From Anaerolineae bacterium (GTDB lineage Bacteria > Chloroflexota > Anaerolineae > Anaerolineales > Villigracilaceae), in the NCBI GenBank assembly GCA_021324435.1, contig JAJPIZ010000007.1, positions 46,188 to 110,187 of the forward strand: a DNA stretch of 64,000 nucleotides. The letters run 5' to 3'. The translations under genes and the position numbers were made by a program. The notes beneath the pieces are model-generated. The model searched no databases, had not been told where the DNA came from, and saw only the letters and a list, made by a program, of their open reading frames with translations. Positions 57,283 to 64,000 of this stretch are shown piece after piece (positions within the stretch are counted from its first letter, which is position 1; each line of letters starts with the position of its first letter).

Positions 57283-57852
57283 ATGCGGCACACTCACGGC
57301 TCGATCGAAGTTGTTTGCGGTTCGATGTTCAGCGGCAAAACGGACGAGTTGATCCGCCGTCTTGTGCGCGCCACGATTGCCAAGCAAAAGGTGCAGGTAT
57401 TCAAGCCTGCCATTGACGTGCGCTACGCGGTCGAGAAGGTCACCTCTCATGCCGGTTCCAACTTCGACGCGATCCCGGTCGAAAAATCCTCGGAGATTCT
57501 CGACAAGATGGACAAAGACACGACCGTCATCGGCATTGACGAAGCGCAGTTCTTCGATTCTGAAATTGTCAATGTTGCGCAGAAATTGGCCGAGCGCGGC
57601 GTGCGCGTCCTGATCGCGGGACTCGACATGGATTTTCGCGGCGAGCCATTTGGGCCGATGCCGATCTTGATGTCCATGGCGGAGCGCGTGGACAAACTTC
57701 ACGCCATTTGCATGGTCTGTGGAGACGAGGCCTCGCGCACGCAGAGACTGGTCAACGGCAGGCCGGCGCGGTATGATGACCCCGTGGTGATTGTCGGCGC
57801 GTCCGAGTTGTATGAAGCGCGTTGCCGGGTGCATCACGAAGTGCCGCGTTAG
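57283..57852 (+). CDS. tdk: Thymidine kinase
   Basis: A 189-residue type II (TK1-like) thymidine kinase for pyrimidine salvage. P-loop [18 protein letters not shown], catalytic [24 protein letters not shown] lasso/substrate region, and the zinc ribbon with [10 protein letters not shown] and [18 protein letters not shown] precedes the ATG. hpt follows, so both may belong to a nucleoside salvage transcript. Confidence 0.95.
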   Translation: MRHTHGSIEVVCGSMFSGKTDELIRRLVRATIAKQKVQVFKPAIDVRYAVEKVTSHAGSNFDAIPVEKSSEILDKMDKDTTVIGIDEAQFFDSEIVNVAQKLAERGVRVLIAGLDMDFRGEPFGPMPILMSMAERVDKLHAICMVCGDEASRTQRLVNGRPARYDDPVVIVGASELYEARCRVHHEVPR

Positions 57853-57932
57853 TTGAGCAGTTGGATAGTTTGATAGTTGCGTGGCTCGTCAGTCAACTAT
57901 CAAACCATGAAACTAAGAACTATGAAACTAAA
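57853..57932. repeat. Dispersed repeat, AGTTGGATAGTTTGATAGTT family, before hpt
   Basis: GTTGGATAGTTTGATAGTTG is mirrored by CAACTATCAAACCATGAAAC with further AACTATGAAAC units. An upstream in-frame extension of hpt across it was rejected. Confidence 0.7.
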
Positions 57933-57935
57933 GTT

Positions 57936-58490
57936 ATGCAAGATTATAAAGATGTCCTTGCCGAAATTCTGATTGACGAGAAAACTCTCCAGAAGCGTGT
58001 CGCCGAACTCGGCGCGGAGATCAGCGAGGACTATCAAAGCGGCAATCTTCTTCTTATCTGCATCCTGCGCGGCGGCGTGCCATTCATGGTGGATTTGAGT
58101 CGTCACATTACCGTTCCGCACATGATGGACTTCATGGCGGTCTCATCGTATGGCGCGGGCTCGCGCGAATCAAATGGAAACGTGCGCGTCACGCTTGACC
58201 TGCAGATGAACATCAAAGACAAAGATGTTTTGCTCGTGGAAGACATCGTGGACAGCGGCCATACGATTGCGTCGGTGCTTGGGATGTTGGAAACCCGCCA
58301 GCCCGCGAGCCTCAAGGTTTGCGCGTTGCTTGATAAAGCAGAACGTCGCGAGGCGGTTGTGCCCATCCATTATCGCGGCTTCAGCATCCCGAATAAATTT
58401 GTCTTTGGCTATGGCCTCGACCTCGATGAGTATTATCGCAACCTTCCCTTTGTCGGCGTGGTTGACCTTCAGAAATATCGGCCCGATTGA
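57936..58490 (+). CDS. hpt: Hypoxanthine (guanine) phosphoribosyltransferase
   Basis: A 184-residue type I phosphoribosyltransferase making IMP/GMP from hypoxanthine/guanine and PRPP. The PRPP loop VLLVEDIVDSGHT is the HPRT form, with ICILRGGVPFMVDLSRH before it and DKAERREAVVPIHYRGFSIP and GYGLDLDEYYRNLPFVGVV after it. The latter pattern separates it from PyrR. The start is ATG 57936; its 5' flank is a dispersed repeat, leaving no strong ribosome binding site. Confidence 0.94.
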   Translation: MQDYKDVLAEILIDEKTLQKRVAELGAEISEDYQSGNLLLICILRGGVPFMVDLSRHITVPHMMDFMAVSSYGAGSRESNGNVRVTLDLQMNIKDKDVLLVEDIVDSGHTIASVLGMLETRQPASLKVCALLDKAERREAVVPIHYRGFSIPNKFVFGYGLDLDEYYRNLPFVGVVDLQKYRPD

Positions 58491-58510
58491 TTTAATTCGA
58501 CAGGGCGGCA

Positions 58511-60202
58511 ATGGACGAACATAAAGAAGGACATTCTTCTCCATACGCGGGCCGCTGGGTCGCTCGCATCCACGACAAAATCATCGCGCACGGCGGCACG
58601 CCTGAACAAGCTCGTCTCGCCGCGCAATCCAGTCGCCACAAAGAAAAGCCCGAAATTATTTATATGCCTCCCGCTGTTCCATTTTCATTTTCACCTTTGC
58701 TCGAACGCGTTCACGCCGCTCTCCCCGATCAGGAAATCTATCTGGTCGGCGGCGCGATACGCGACGCTTTGCTTGGCCGCGTCTCACACGACCTTGATTT
58801 GGTCGTCCCTCAAAACGCGATTACGATTGCGCGCCGCGTCGCCTCCGCCCTCAAAGCGGACTTTTACATCCTGGATGAATCCTTCGACACCGCCCGCGTC
58901 ATCGTCTCGACCGAGGATGGGACGCGCGACTTTCTGGATTTCGCGGCATTCCGCGGCTCCGGCCTCGACGGTGATTTGCGCGGCCGCGACTTCACCATCA
59001 ACGCCATTGCCTTTGACCTCCGCAATCAGACCATCCTCGACCCCCTCAACGGCGCGGCGGATTTGCGCGCCAAAGTCATCCGTGCCTGCACTGATACCTC
59101 GCTGAAAGACGATCCGATTCGAGTCCTGCGCGCGGTGCGTCAGGCCGCGGCTTTTGACTTCAAGATCGAGGCCGGGACACGCAAGGCCATGAAGCAGGCC
59201 GCATCGCTTTTGCCAAATATTTCTGCAGAGCGTCAGCGCGATGAATTGTTCAAAATCCTCGAAGGCCCGCGGCCCGATGCGTCTCTGCGCGCGTTGGAAA
59301 TCCTCGGCGTGTTTCCATACCTTCTGCCTGAACTTTCCGCGCTCAAAGGCGTCGAACAATCTTTGCCGCATGTATATGATGTGTGGGAGCATACACTCAG
59401 TGCGATGCAACATTTGGAAGGGATCCTTTCTGCTATCGCCCCCCTCCATATCTCCCCATTTTCGGAGAAAATGGAGGGAGAGCAAGAGGAGGGCAGAGGC
59501 GACTTGTTCACCGGCCTGCTCACGCTCCGCATCGGACGCTATCGCGAGCAATTCGCCGCGCATTTCAATCAATCTCTGAACGCGGATCGTTCTCTGCGCG
59601 CGCTTTTGTTTTTCGCGGCGTTGTATCACGATGTCGCCAAACCCGCCACAAAGTCTGTGGATGAGGCGGGGCGTATCCGCTTCTTCGATCACGATCAAAT
59701 CGGCGCGAAAGTCGCGGCGGAACGCGCCCGCGCCTTCAATTTATCCAACGATGAAATCGAGCGGCTGAAAATTATCATCGAACATCATATGCGCTTCCAC
59801 TTTTTCTCCAGCCGCATGGGAGGCGAAGGGAAGGAGCCGTCGCGCAAAGCCATCTATCGCTTCTTCCGCGACGCAGGCGAAGGGGGCGTTGATCTCGTCC
59901 TGCTCGGCCTGGCCGACCTGCGCGGTACGCGCGGCCACACCCTCACACAGGAAACCTGGACAGCCGCTCTCGACACAGCCCGCCTGTTACTGGAAAATTA
60001 CTTGGAAAAACCAGAAGAAACAGTCGCGCCGCCTCGTCTGATAGACGGACGCGATGTGATCGCCGAATACAAATTGGAGCAAGGCCCGTTGATTGGCCGA
60101 GTACTCGAGGCGATCCGCGAGGCGCAGGCCACCGGCAAAGTATCCACGCGCGAAGAGGCGCTGGCCTTTGGCCGCGAGTGGCTGAAGGAAAATCCGAAAT
60201 GA
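58511..60202 (+). CDS. tRNA nucleotidyltransferase / poly(A) polymerase with HD domain
   Basis: A 563-residue class II nucleotidyltransferase. The head domain has LVGGAIRDALLGRVSHDLDLVV (catalytic Asp pair), DGDLRGRDFTINAIAFDL and DDPIRVLRAVRQAA; the HD domain has FFAALYHDVAKP and IIEHHMRFHFF. This is the CCA-adding/poly(A) polymerase family; which activity dominates cannot be told. An N-terminal extension of about 55 residues (YAGRWVARIHDKIIAHGGTP) and an in-frame repeat at about residues 309-331 (SPFSEKMEGEQEEGRGD) are unusual. Stop overlaps the next gene as ATGA. Confidence 0.92.
   Translation: MDEHKEGHSSPYAGRWVARIHDKIIAHGGTPEQARLAAQSSRHKEKPEIIYMPPAVPFSFSPLLERVHAALPDQEIYLVGGAIRDALLGRVSHDLDLVVPQNAITIARRVASALKADFYILDESFDTARVIVSTEDGTRDFLDFAAFRGSGLDGDLRGRDFTINAIAFDLRNQTILDPLNGAADLRAKVIRACTDTSLKDDPIRVLRAVRQAAAFDFKIEAGTRKAMKQAASLLPNISAERQRDELFKILEGPRPDASLRALEILGVFPYLLPELSALKGVEQSLPHVYDVWEHTLSAMQHLEGILSAIAPLHISPFSEKMEGEQEEGRGDLFTGLLTLRIGRYREQFAAHFNQSLNADRSLRALLFFAALYHDVAKPATKSVDEAGRIRFFDHDQIGAKVAAERARAFNLSNDEIERLKIIIEHHMRFHFFSSRMGGEGKEPSRKAIYRFFRDAGEGGVDLVLLGLADLRGTRGHTLTQETWTAALDTARLLLENYLEKPEETVAPPRLIDGRDVIAEYKLEQGPLIGRVLEAIREAQATGKVSTREEALAFGREWLKENPK
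59437..59500 (+). repeat. In-frame palindromic repeat inside the tRNA nucleotidyltransferase gene
   Basis: GCCCCCCTCCATATCTCCC, hairpin CCATTTTCGGAGAAAATGG, then AGGGAGAGCAAGAGGAGGG. Same core as 48566-48625 in the UvrD-like gene. It adds about 20 residues between the head and HD domains without a frameshift. Confidence 0.8.
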
Positions 60203-60732
60203 ACGCTGTCTACTTCGATCTCGAAACGCAAAAATTATTTCAAGAAGTGGGCGGACGCGACCCGGGCAAGTTGCGTTTGGCTTGCGGCGTCACATATTCA
60301 ACCGCGAAAAAAGATTTCACGGTTTACATGGAACGCGACGCGCAGGCCTTGCTGGACGAACTTAAGTCTGCGGACAAGGTGATCGGATTCAACATCCGTG
60401 AATTTGATTATGAGGTCCTGCGGCCTTACGCGCCCGCCTTCAATTTCGCTTCACTCCGGACCTTGGACCTGATGCTTGATCTACGGCAGACTCTCAACTT
60501 CAACCTGCCCCTCGATTCGCTGGCGAAGGCCTGCCTTGGCGTGAACAAGAGTGCGGACGGCGTTCAATCGGTGGAGTGGTTCCGTAATGGTAAGATGGAG
60601 GAGGTCGTTAAATATTGCAAGGACGATGTTGATATTACGCGCCGCGTGCATGAATTTGGACGCGAGAATGGGTTTGTTTATTATTACAGCCGACTCGGAA
60701 GCAAATTAAAGGTGAATGTGAATTGGAAATGA
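60199..60732 (+). CDS. Predicted RNase H-like (DEDD) 3'-5' exonuclease
   Basis: A 177-residue exonuclease-fold protein. Exo motifs are VYFDLETQKLF (Asp, Glu), GFNIREFDYEVL (Asp) and YCKDDVDITRRVH (Tyr/Asp), as in DEDD nucleases related to YprB and RNase H-like predicted exonucleases. The polar region SLAKACLGVNKSADGVQSVEW is typical. ATG overlaps the stop of the tRNA nucleotidyltransferase, so a role in tRNA 3'-end trimming or quality control is plausible but inferred. Confidence 0.85.
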   Translation: MNAVYFDLETQKLFQEVGGRDPGKLRLACGVTYSTAKKDFTVYMERDAQALLDELKSADKVIGFNIREFDYEVLRPYAPAFNFASLRTLDLMLDLRQTLNFNLPLDSLAKACLGVNKSADGVQSVEWFRNGKMEEVVKYCKDDVDITRRVHEFGRENGFVYYYSRLGSKLKVNVNWK

Positions 60733-60792
60733 CATTGCTGATTGCTCCGCCGCCGTCCTCGGCGCTGAAGCATCAGATATGAGGAGATAAAA

Positions 60793-61569
60793 ATGGAAAA
60801 AGTAAAAATCGCCGGGATCAACATCGCTTACGTTCGCCGCGGAACGGGGAACCCACTGGTGTTGATCCATGGTTATCCGCTCGACCACACCATCTGGGAT
60901 GAAATCGCTCCGTTGCTGGAGGCGGATTTTGATCTCATCATTCCCGATCTGCGCGGCTTCGGTCAATCCGACCTGACCGAAGCGGATGATTCCATTGTTG
61001 ACTATGCTTCGGACATTGCCGATCTGCTCTCGCATCTCAGAATCAAGAGAGCAATTCTGGCAGGGCACTCGATGGGCGGCTACGTTGCGCTGGCTTTCGC
61101 CCGTGAGTATCCCGATCGCGTGTCGGGTCTTGCGTTGGTTTCCTCGCAGACAATCGCAGACACGCCCGAAAAAAGAGATGGGCGTTATGAAACGGCCAAG
61201 CAAGTCATCGGTCATGGCGTGCATGTGGTGACAGAGGCCATGACGCCGAAACTCTCGTCCAATCCCCGCATTCAAGAGTTTGTGCGCGGGCTGATTTCAA
61301 AGCAAAGACCCTTGGGCATTTGTACCGCGCTGACCGCCATGGCCGAACGCCCCGACTCGACCGATCTTCTGCAAACATTCAAGTTCCCGGTTGTGATCGT
61401 TCACGGAGACGCGGACGCGTTGATTCCAGTGGAGCGCGCACGCGAGATGAAGTTGTCCGTTCCGCAGGCTCATTTCGTCGAATTGCTGGGGCTGGGTCAT
61501 TTGCCAATGATGGAGAATCCACAGGAAGTGGCCGAGGCGTTGAAGTTCTTCGTCAAAGAAAAGGTGTGA
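60793..61569 (+). CDS. Alpha/beta hydrolase
   Basis: A 258-residue alpha/beta-hydrolase. Oxyanion motif LIHGYPLDHTIWDE, nucleophile elbow LAGHSMGGYVAL, Asp in IVHGDADALIPVE and His in LGLGHLPMMENP form a full triad. Similar to esterases or 3-oxoadipate enol-lactonase-like enzymes. AGGAGAT precedes the ATG and an intrinsic terminator follows. Substrate unknown. Confidence 0.92.
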   Translation: MEKVKIAGINIAYVRRGTGNPLVLIHGYPLDHTIWDEIAPLLEADFDLIIPDLRGFGQSDLTEADDSIVDYASDIADLLSHLRIKRAILAGHSMGGYVALAFAREYPDRVSGLALVSSQTIADTPEKRDGRYETAKQVIGHGVHVVTEAMTPKLSSNPRIQEFVRGLISKQRPLGICTALTAMAERPDSTDLLQTFKFPVVIVHGDADALIPVERAREMKLSVPQAHFVELLGLGHLPMMENPQEVAEALKFFVKEKV

Positions 61570-61585
61570 GGAAAGGAATAAAAAG

Positions 61586-61612
61586 CGGGACCCATTATCG
61601 GGTCCCGTTTTG
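61586..61612. terminator. Intrinsic terminator between convergent genes
   Basis: CGGGACCC / GGGTCCCG stem with ATTATC loop, A-run on the left (AAAAAG) and TTTTG on the right. Confidence 0.9.
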
Positions 61613-61617
61613 ATGCG

Positions 61618-62046
61618 TTAGGAGGGGAGGGGGTTGGGGTTTGGTTGTATCGTCATCCCGCCCGGCGCAGAGGCGTTCAGTGTGCCTGTCCGTCTGGCGA
61701 GTTTGTTTAGATGCGCGACCAAAACCGCGCTGGGCACGGGTTTGACCAGATAATCGTCCGCGCCTGCATCGAGGACGCTGGCGACGATGGACGGATCGTC
61801 GAGAGCGGAGAGAACGAGGATGGGGACATTGCTGAAGGCGCGCACGGTTTTGCAGACCTGCCAGCCGTCCATGTCAGGCATCATAAGATCCAAAAGCACG
61901 ATTCTGGGTGATTTCTCTTTGATGGCGCGTACACCCTCTTCTCCAGTGTTTGCAACAAGAACTTCAAAATTATGGGCTTTCAGGATGACCGATAGCAGGT
62001 CGGTGATGGCGGGGTCATCGTCTATGGTAAGGACGGATATGTTCAT
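61618..62046 (-). CDS. Single-domain response regulator
   Basis: A 142-residue CheY-like receiver: ISVLTIDDDPAITDLL with the acidic pair, phospho-acceptor Asp in VLLDLMMPDMDGW, Thr/Ser switch in ILVLSALDDP and the Lys in YLVKPVPSAVL. There is no output domain; the last about 25 residues are a polar tail. ATG 62046 is chosen over one eight codons upstream. The cognate kinase is not adjacent; the big hybrid kinase at 11 kb is remote. Confidence 0.92.
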   Translation of the reverse strand: MNISVLTIDDDPAITDLLSVILKAHNFEVLVANTGEEGVRAIKEKSPRIVLLDLMMPDMDGWQVCKTVRAFSNVPILVLSALDDPSIVASVLDAGADDYLVKPVPSAVLVAHLNKLARRTGTLNASAPGGMTIQPNPNPLPS

Positions 62047-62136
62047 GGTTTCCACTGCCCTATTATCCATGATATGTACCGATTTACACTTTGCAGATTA
62101 TTTACAGATTGGAAGGCCGACTGATGATGTTTGTCA

Positions 62137-62165
62137 TTGGTCAAACGCTCTATTTTTGGTAGAAT
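62137..62165 (+). promoter_or_regulatory. ppdK: Promoter of ppdK
   Basis: TTGGTC (62137-62142), 17-bp spacer, TAGAAT (62160-62165), about 41 nt before the ATG at 62207. Confidence 0.65.
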
Positions 62166-62206
62166 ATTTCACAATCTTGAGATATTTCAGTCTTTAGGAG
62201 GCTTGC

Positions 62207-64000
62207 ATGAAGAAGTGGGTTTATCTGTTCAATGAAATTAAAGAGATAGAGAGAGCAACAGGCGGTAACTGGGATGATGTGAAAGCGCTCGTGGGCGGAA
62301 AGGGCGCGGGTCTGTTCGACATGACGCGCGCAGGTGTGCCTGTGCCGCCATTTTTTACAATCACCACGCAGGCGTGTAACGAATATCAAAAGGCAGGAAA
62401 GTTCCCGGCAGGAATGTGGGATCAGGTATTGTCCGCGTTGAAACAAGTGGAAAAGAAGACTGGGAAAAAATTTGGCGACCCGAAGAATCCGTTGCTGGTC
62501 TCGTGCCGGTCGGGCGCGAAGTTTTCCATGCCGGGCATGATGGACACGGTGCTCAATATCGGTTTGACGGATGAAACCGCGGCGGGCATGGTGAAGTTGA
62601 CCGGCAACCCGCGCTTTGTCTATGACTCGTATCGGCGTTTGATCGAAATGTTCGGCGCGGTCGTGTTGGGAATCCCCGATGAGGCGTTTGAAGAACCGCT
62701 CAAAGAATACAAAGCGAAGAAGGGCTACAAACTCGATACTGAAATGACCGCCGACGATTGGAAACACATGGTTGGTGTATTCCGCGAGGCGGTGAAGGAG
62801 CATAAAGGCTTTGATTTTCCGCAGGACCCGTTCAAGCAGTTGGAACTCGCCACGGAGGCCGTCTTCAAGTCCTGGAACGGAAAGCGAGCCATTGATTATC
62901 GCAATCACGAACACATCCCGCATGATCTCGGCACGGCGGTCAATATTGTGACCATGGTTTTTGGCAACATGGGCGATGACTCAGGCACGGGTGTGGCGTT
63001 CACGCGCAACCCGTCCACCGGCGATAAAAAGATGATGGGCGAGTATCTGCTCAACGCGCAGGGCGAAGATGTGGTGGCGGGCATCCGCAATACGGATCAG
63101 ATCGAAAATTTGAAGAACCATATGCCCGAGGTGTACAAGCAGTTCATGGACATCACCTCCAAACTCGAGAAACATTACAAGGAAATGCAGGATGTGGAGT
63201 TCACCATCGAGCACGGTAAGTTGTGGATGCTCCAGACGCGCAACGGCAAGCGGACGGCCAAGTCCGCGGTGAAGATCGCGGTGGATATGGCGAATGAAGG
63301 ACTCATCACGAGAGACGAAGCGGTTCAGCGCATCACACCGGACCAGGTGGATGCTCTGCTTCATCCCCAGTTCGATGAGCAAGCCTTGAAGAATTCCGAG
63401 AAATCCGGCGCGCTGTTTGCGAAGGGAGTCAACGCCTCGCCCGGCGCGGCCGTTGGACAAGTCTATTTCGATGCGGACATAGCCGAGAAGATGTCGAAGG
63501 AAAACAAGCAAGACGTCATCATGGTGCGTCCGTTTACCAAGCCGGACGACGTACATGGCATGATCGCCGCCAAAGGCGTGCTGACCAGTGAAGGCGGCGC
63601 GACATCGCACGCGGCGGTGGTGGCGCGGCAGTTCGGCATCCCTTGTGTGGTCGGCGCATCGGCGATCAGGATTGATCTCGAAAAACGCGAGATGAACGTC
63701 GGCGAAAAAACGGTCAAAGAGGGCGACTGGATCTCGGTGGACGGCACGACCGGCAATGTGTTCATCGGAAAAATCCCGATGACCGCGCCGTCACTGGAAG
63801 AACAAACTGAGTTATTAACTTTGCTCAAATGGGCGGATGAAATTTGCTCGCGTCCCAACATGCGTGTCGCCCCGAAGGGTTGGCCGACGCGCGGACTGCA
63901 AGTGTGGGCGAATGCGGATTATCCGAAAGATGCGCGCCGCGCTCGCTCGTATGGCGCGGTTGGCATCGGTCTGTGCCGGACCGAGCACATGTTCTTCGAG
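62207..64000 (+). CDS. ppdK: Pyruvate, phosphate dikinase (partial, runs off right edge)
   Basis: The first 598 codons are present. PPDK interconverts pyruvate, ATP and phosphate with PEP, AMP and PPi. The ATP-grasp domain starts WVYLFNEI and includes LVGGKGAGLFDM, CRSGAKFSMPGMMDTVLNIG and VTMVFGNMGDDSGTGVAFTRNP; WMLQTRNGKRTA ends it. The phosphohistidine domain has GVLTSEGGATSHAAVVARQFG with the transferred His. The PEP-binding barrel is only begun (GIGLCRTEHMFFE). AGGAGG lies just before ATG 62207. Fits a pyrophosphate-using, partly anaerobic carbon metabolism. Confidence 0.97.
   Translation, partial: MKKWVYLFNEIKEIERATGGNWDDVKALVGGKGAGLFDMTRAGVPVPPFFTITTQACNEYQKAGKFPAGMWDQVLSALKQVEKKTGKKFGDPKNPLLVSCRSGAKFSMPGMMDTVLNIGLTDETAAGMVKLTGNPRFVYDSYRRLIEMFGAVVLGIPDEAFEEPLKEYKAKKGYKLDTEMTADDWKHMVGVFREAVKEHKGFDFPQDPFKQLELATEAVFKSWNGKRAIDYRNHEHIPHDLGTAVNIVTMVFGNMGDDSGTGVAFTRNPSTGDKKMMGEYLLNAQGEDVVAGIRNTDQIENLKNHMPEVYKQFMDITSKLEKHYKEMQDVEFTIEHGKLWMLQTRNGKRTAKSAVKIAVDMANEGLITRDEAVQRITPDQVDALLHPQFDEQALKNSEKSGALFAKGVNASPGAAVGQVYFDADIAEKMSKENKQDVIMVRPFTKPDDVHGMIAAKGVLTSEGGATSHAAVVARQFGIPCVVGASAIRIDLEKREMNVGEKTVKEGDWISVDGTTGNVFIGKIPMTAPSLEEQTELLTLLKWADEICSRPNMRVAPKGWPTRGLQVWANADYPKDARRARSYGAVGIGLCRTEHMFFE

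Noticed and set aside
57822..57935. Hpt N-terminal extension, and assignment as PyrR
   Set aside because: The extension is a repeat. The PRPP loop and the DLDEYYRNLPF motif are those of Hpt, not PyrR.
1..64000. tRNA, rRNA or transposase genes
   Set aside because: No T-loop/anticodon-arm combination, rRNA segment or transposase motif was recognised by eye; a covariance search could still find a missed tRNA.

Overview
The window is a continuous stretch of bacterial chromosome, most likely from the phylum Chloroflexota, class Anaerolineae. This is an inference from the mix of small conserved membrane proteins, Thr/Pro-rich linkers in an exported foldase, moderately high GC, heavy use of -10 boxes placed directly in front of start codons, and a very high load of short palindromic dispersed repeats. 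No rRNA, tRNA, CRISPR array, transposase or prophage gene was seen. Genes are densely packed on both strands and no gene-free stretch exceeds 300 bases.

Layout. 1-7.1 kb: a response-regulator fragment, uvrC, a DUF4282 membrane protein, a CinA-type amidase with a nucleoside phosphorylase-like gene, a lipoprotein serpin and a DHA2 drug exporter. 7.2-14.3 kb: a small membrane protein, metG with an upstream Met-rich leader peptide and terminator, a GT87-like membrane glycosyltransferase and a large hybrid histidine kinase. 14.3-20.2 kb (minus strand): YceD-like, a small unknown, polyprenyl diphosphate synthase, tatD, a phosphohexomutase and an AT-rich polytopic membrane protein. 20.3-25.9 kb (plus): iscS-mnmA (tRNA thiolation), an S9 peptidase, DedA, VanZ. 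25.9-31.1 kb: aspS-asnS behind an Asn/Asp-rich leader peptide, then small membrane proteins and an aldo/keto reductase. 31.2-35.7 kb: rnc-smc. 35.7-38.4 kb: a PrsA/SurA-type foldase and the rpsF-ssb-rpsR operon. 38.5-45.2 kb: PHP phosphoesterase, secG, a peptide-binding protein, M20 dipeptidase, DUF1385, NAGPA domain. 45.2-54.1 kb (minus): a stand-alone Fe-S RecB-type nuclease, a methyltransferase, a UvrD/AddA-like helicase, a fused MFS-spermidine synthase and an AddB-like ATPase. 54.1-64 kb: dienelactone hydrolase, rplU-rpmA-rpmE (L31 with an alpha-CTD-like tail), tdk, hpt, tRNA nucleotidyltransferase, an exonuclease, an alpha/beta hydrolase, a response regulator and the start of ppdK.

Three things stand out. 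First, aspS-asnS and metG each appear to be controlled by ribosome-mediated transcription attenuation: a leaderless short ORF rich in exactly the cognate codons (Asn/Asp or Met) is followed by an intrinsic terminator; for aspS a perfect 10-bp antiterminator can be drawn. Second, palindromic repeats are inserted in frame inside housekeeping genes (nucleosidase, metG, mnmA, tRNA nucleotidyltransferase, both helicases), and the same nucleotide repeat yields the same LAPGASAG peptide in two unrelated proteins; another repeat supplies the -35 box of the rplU promoter. Third, the helicase and nuclease genes look like an AddAB/AdnAB-type end-resection machine split into three separate polypeptides.
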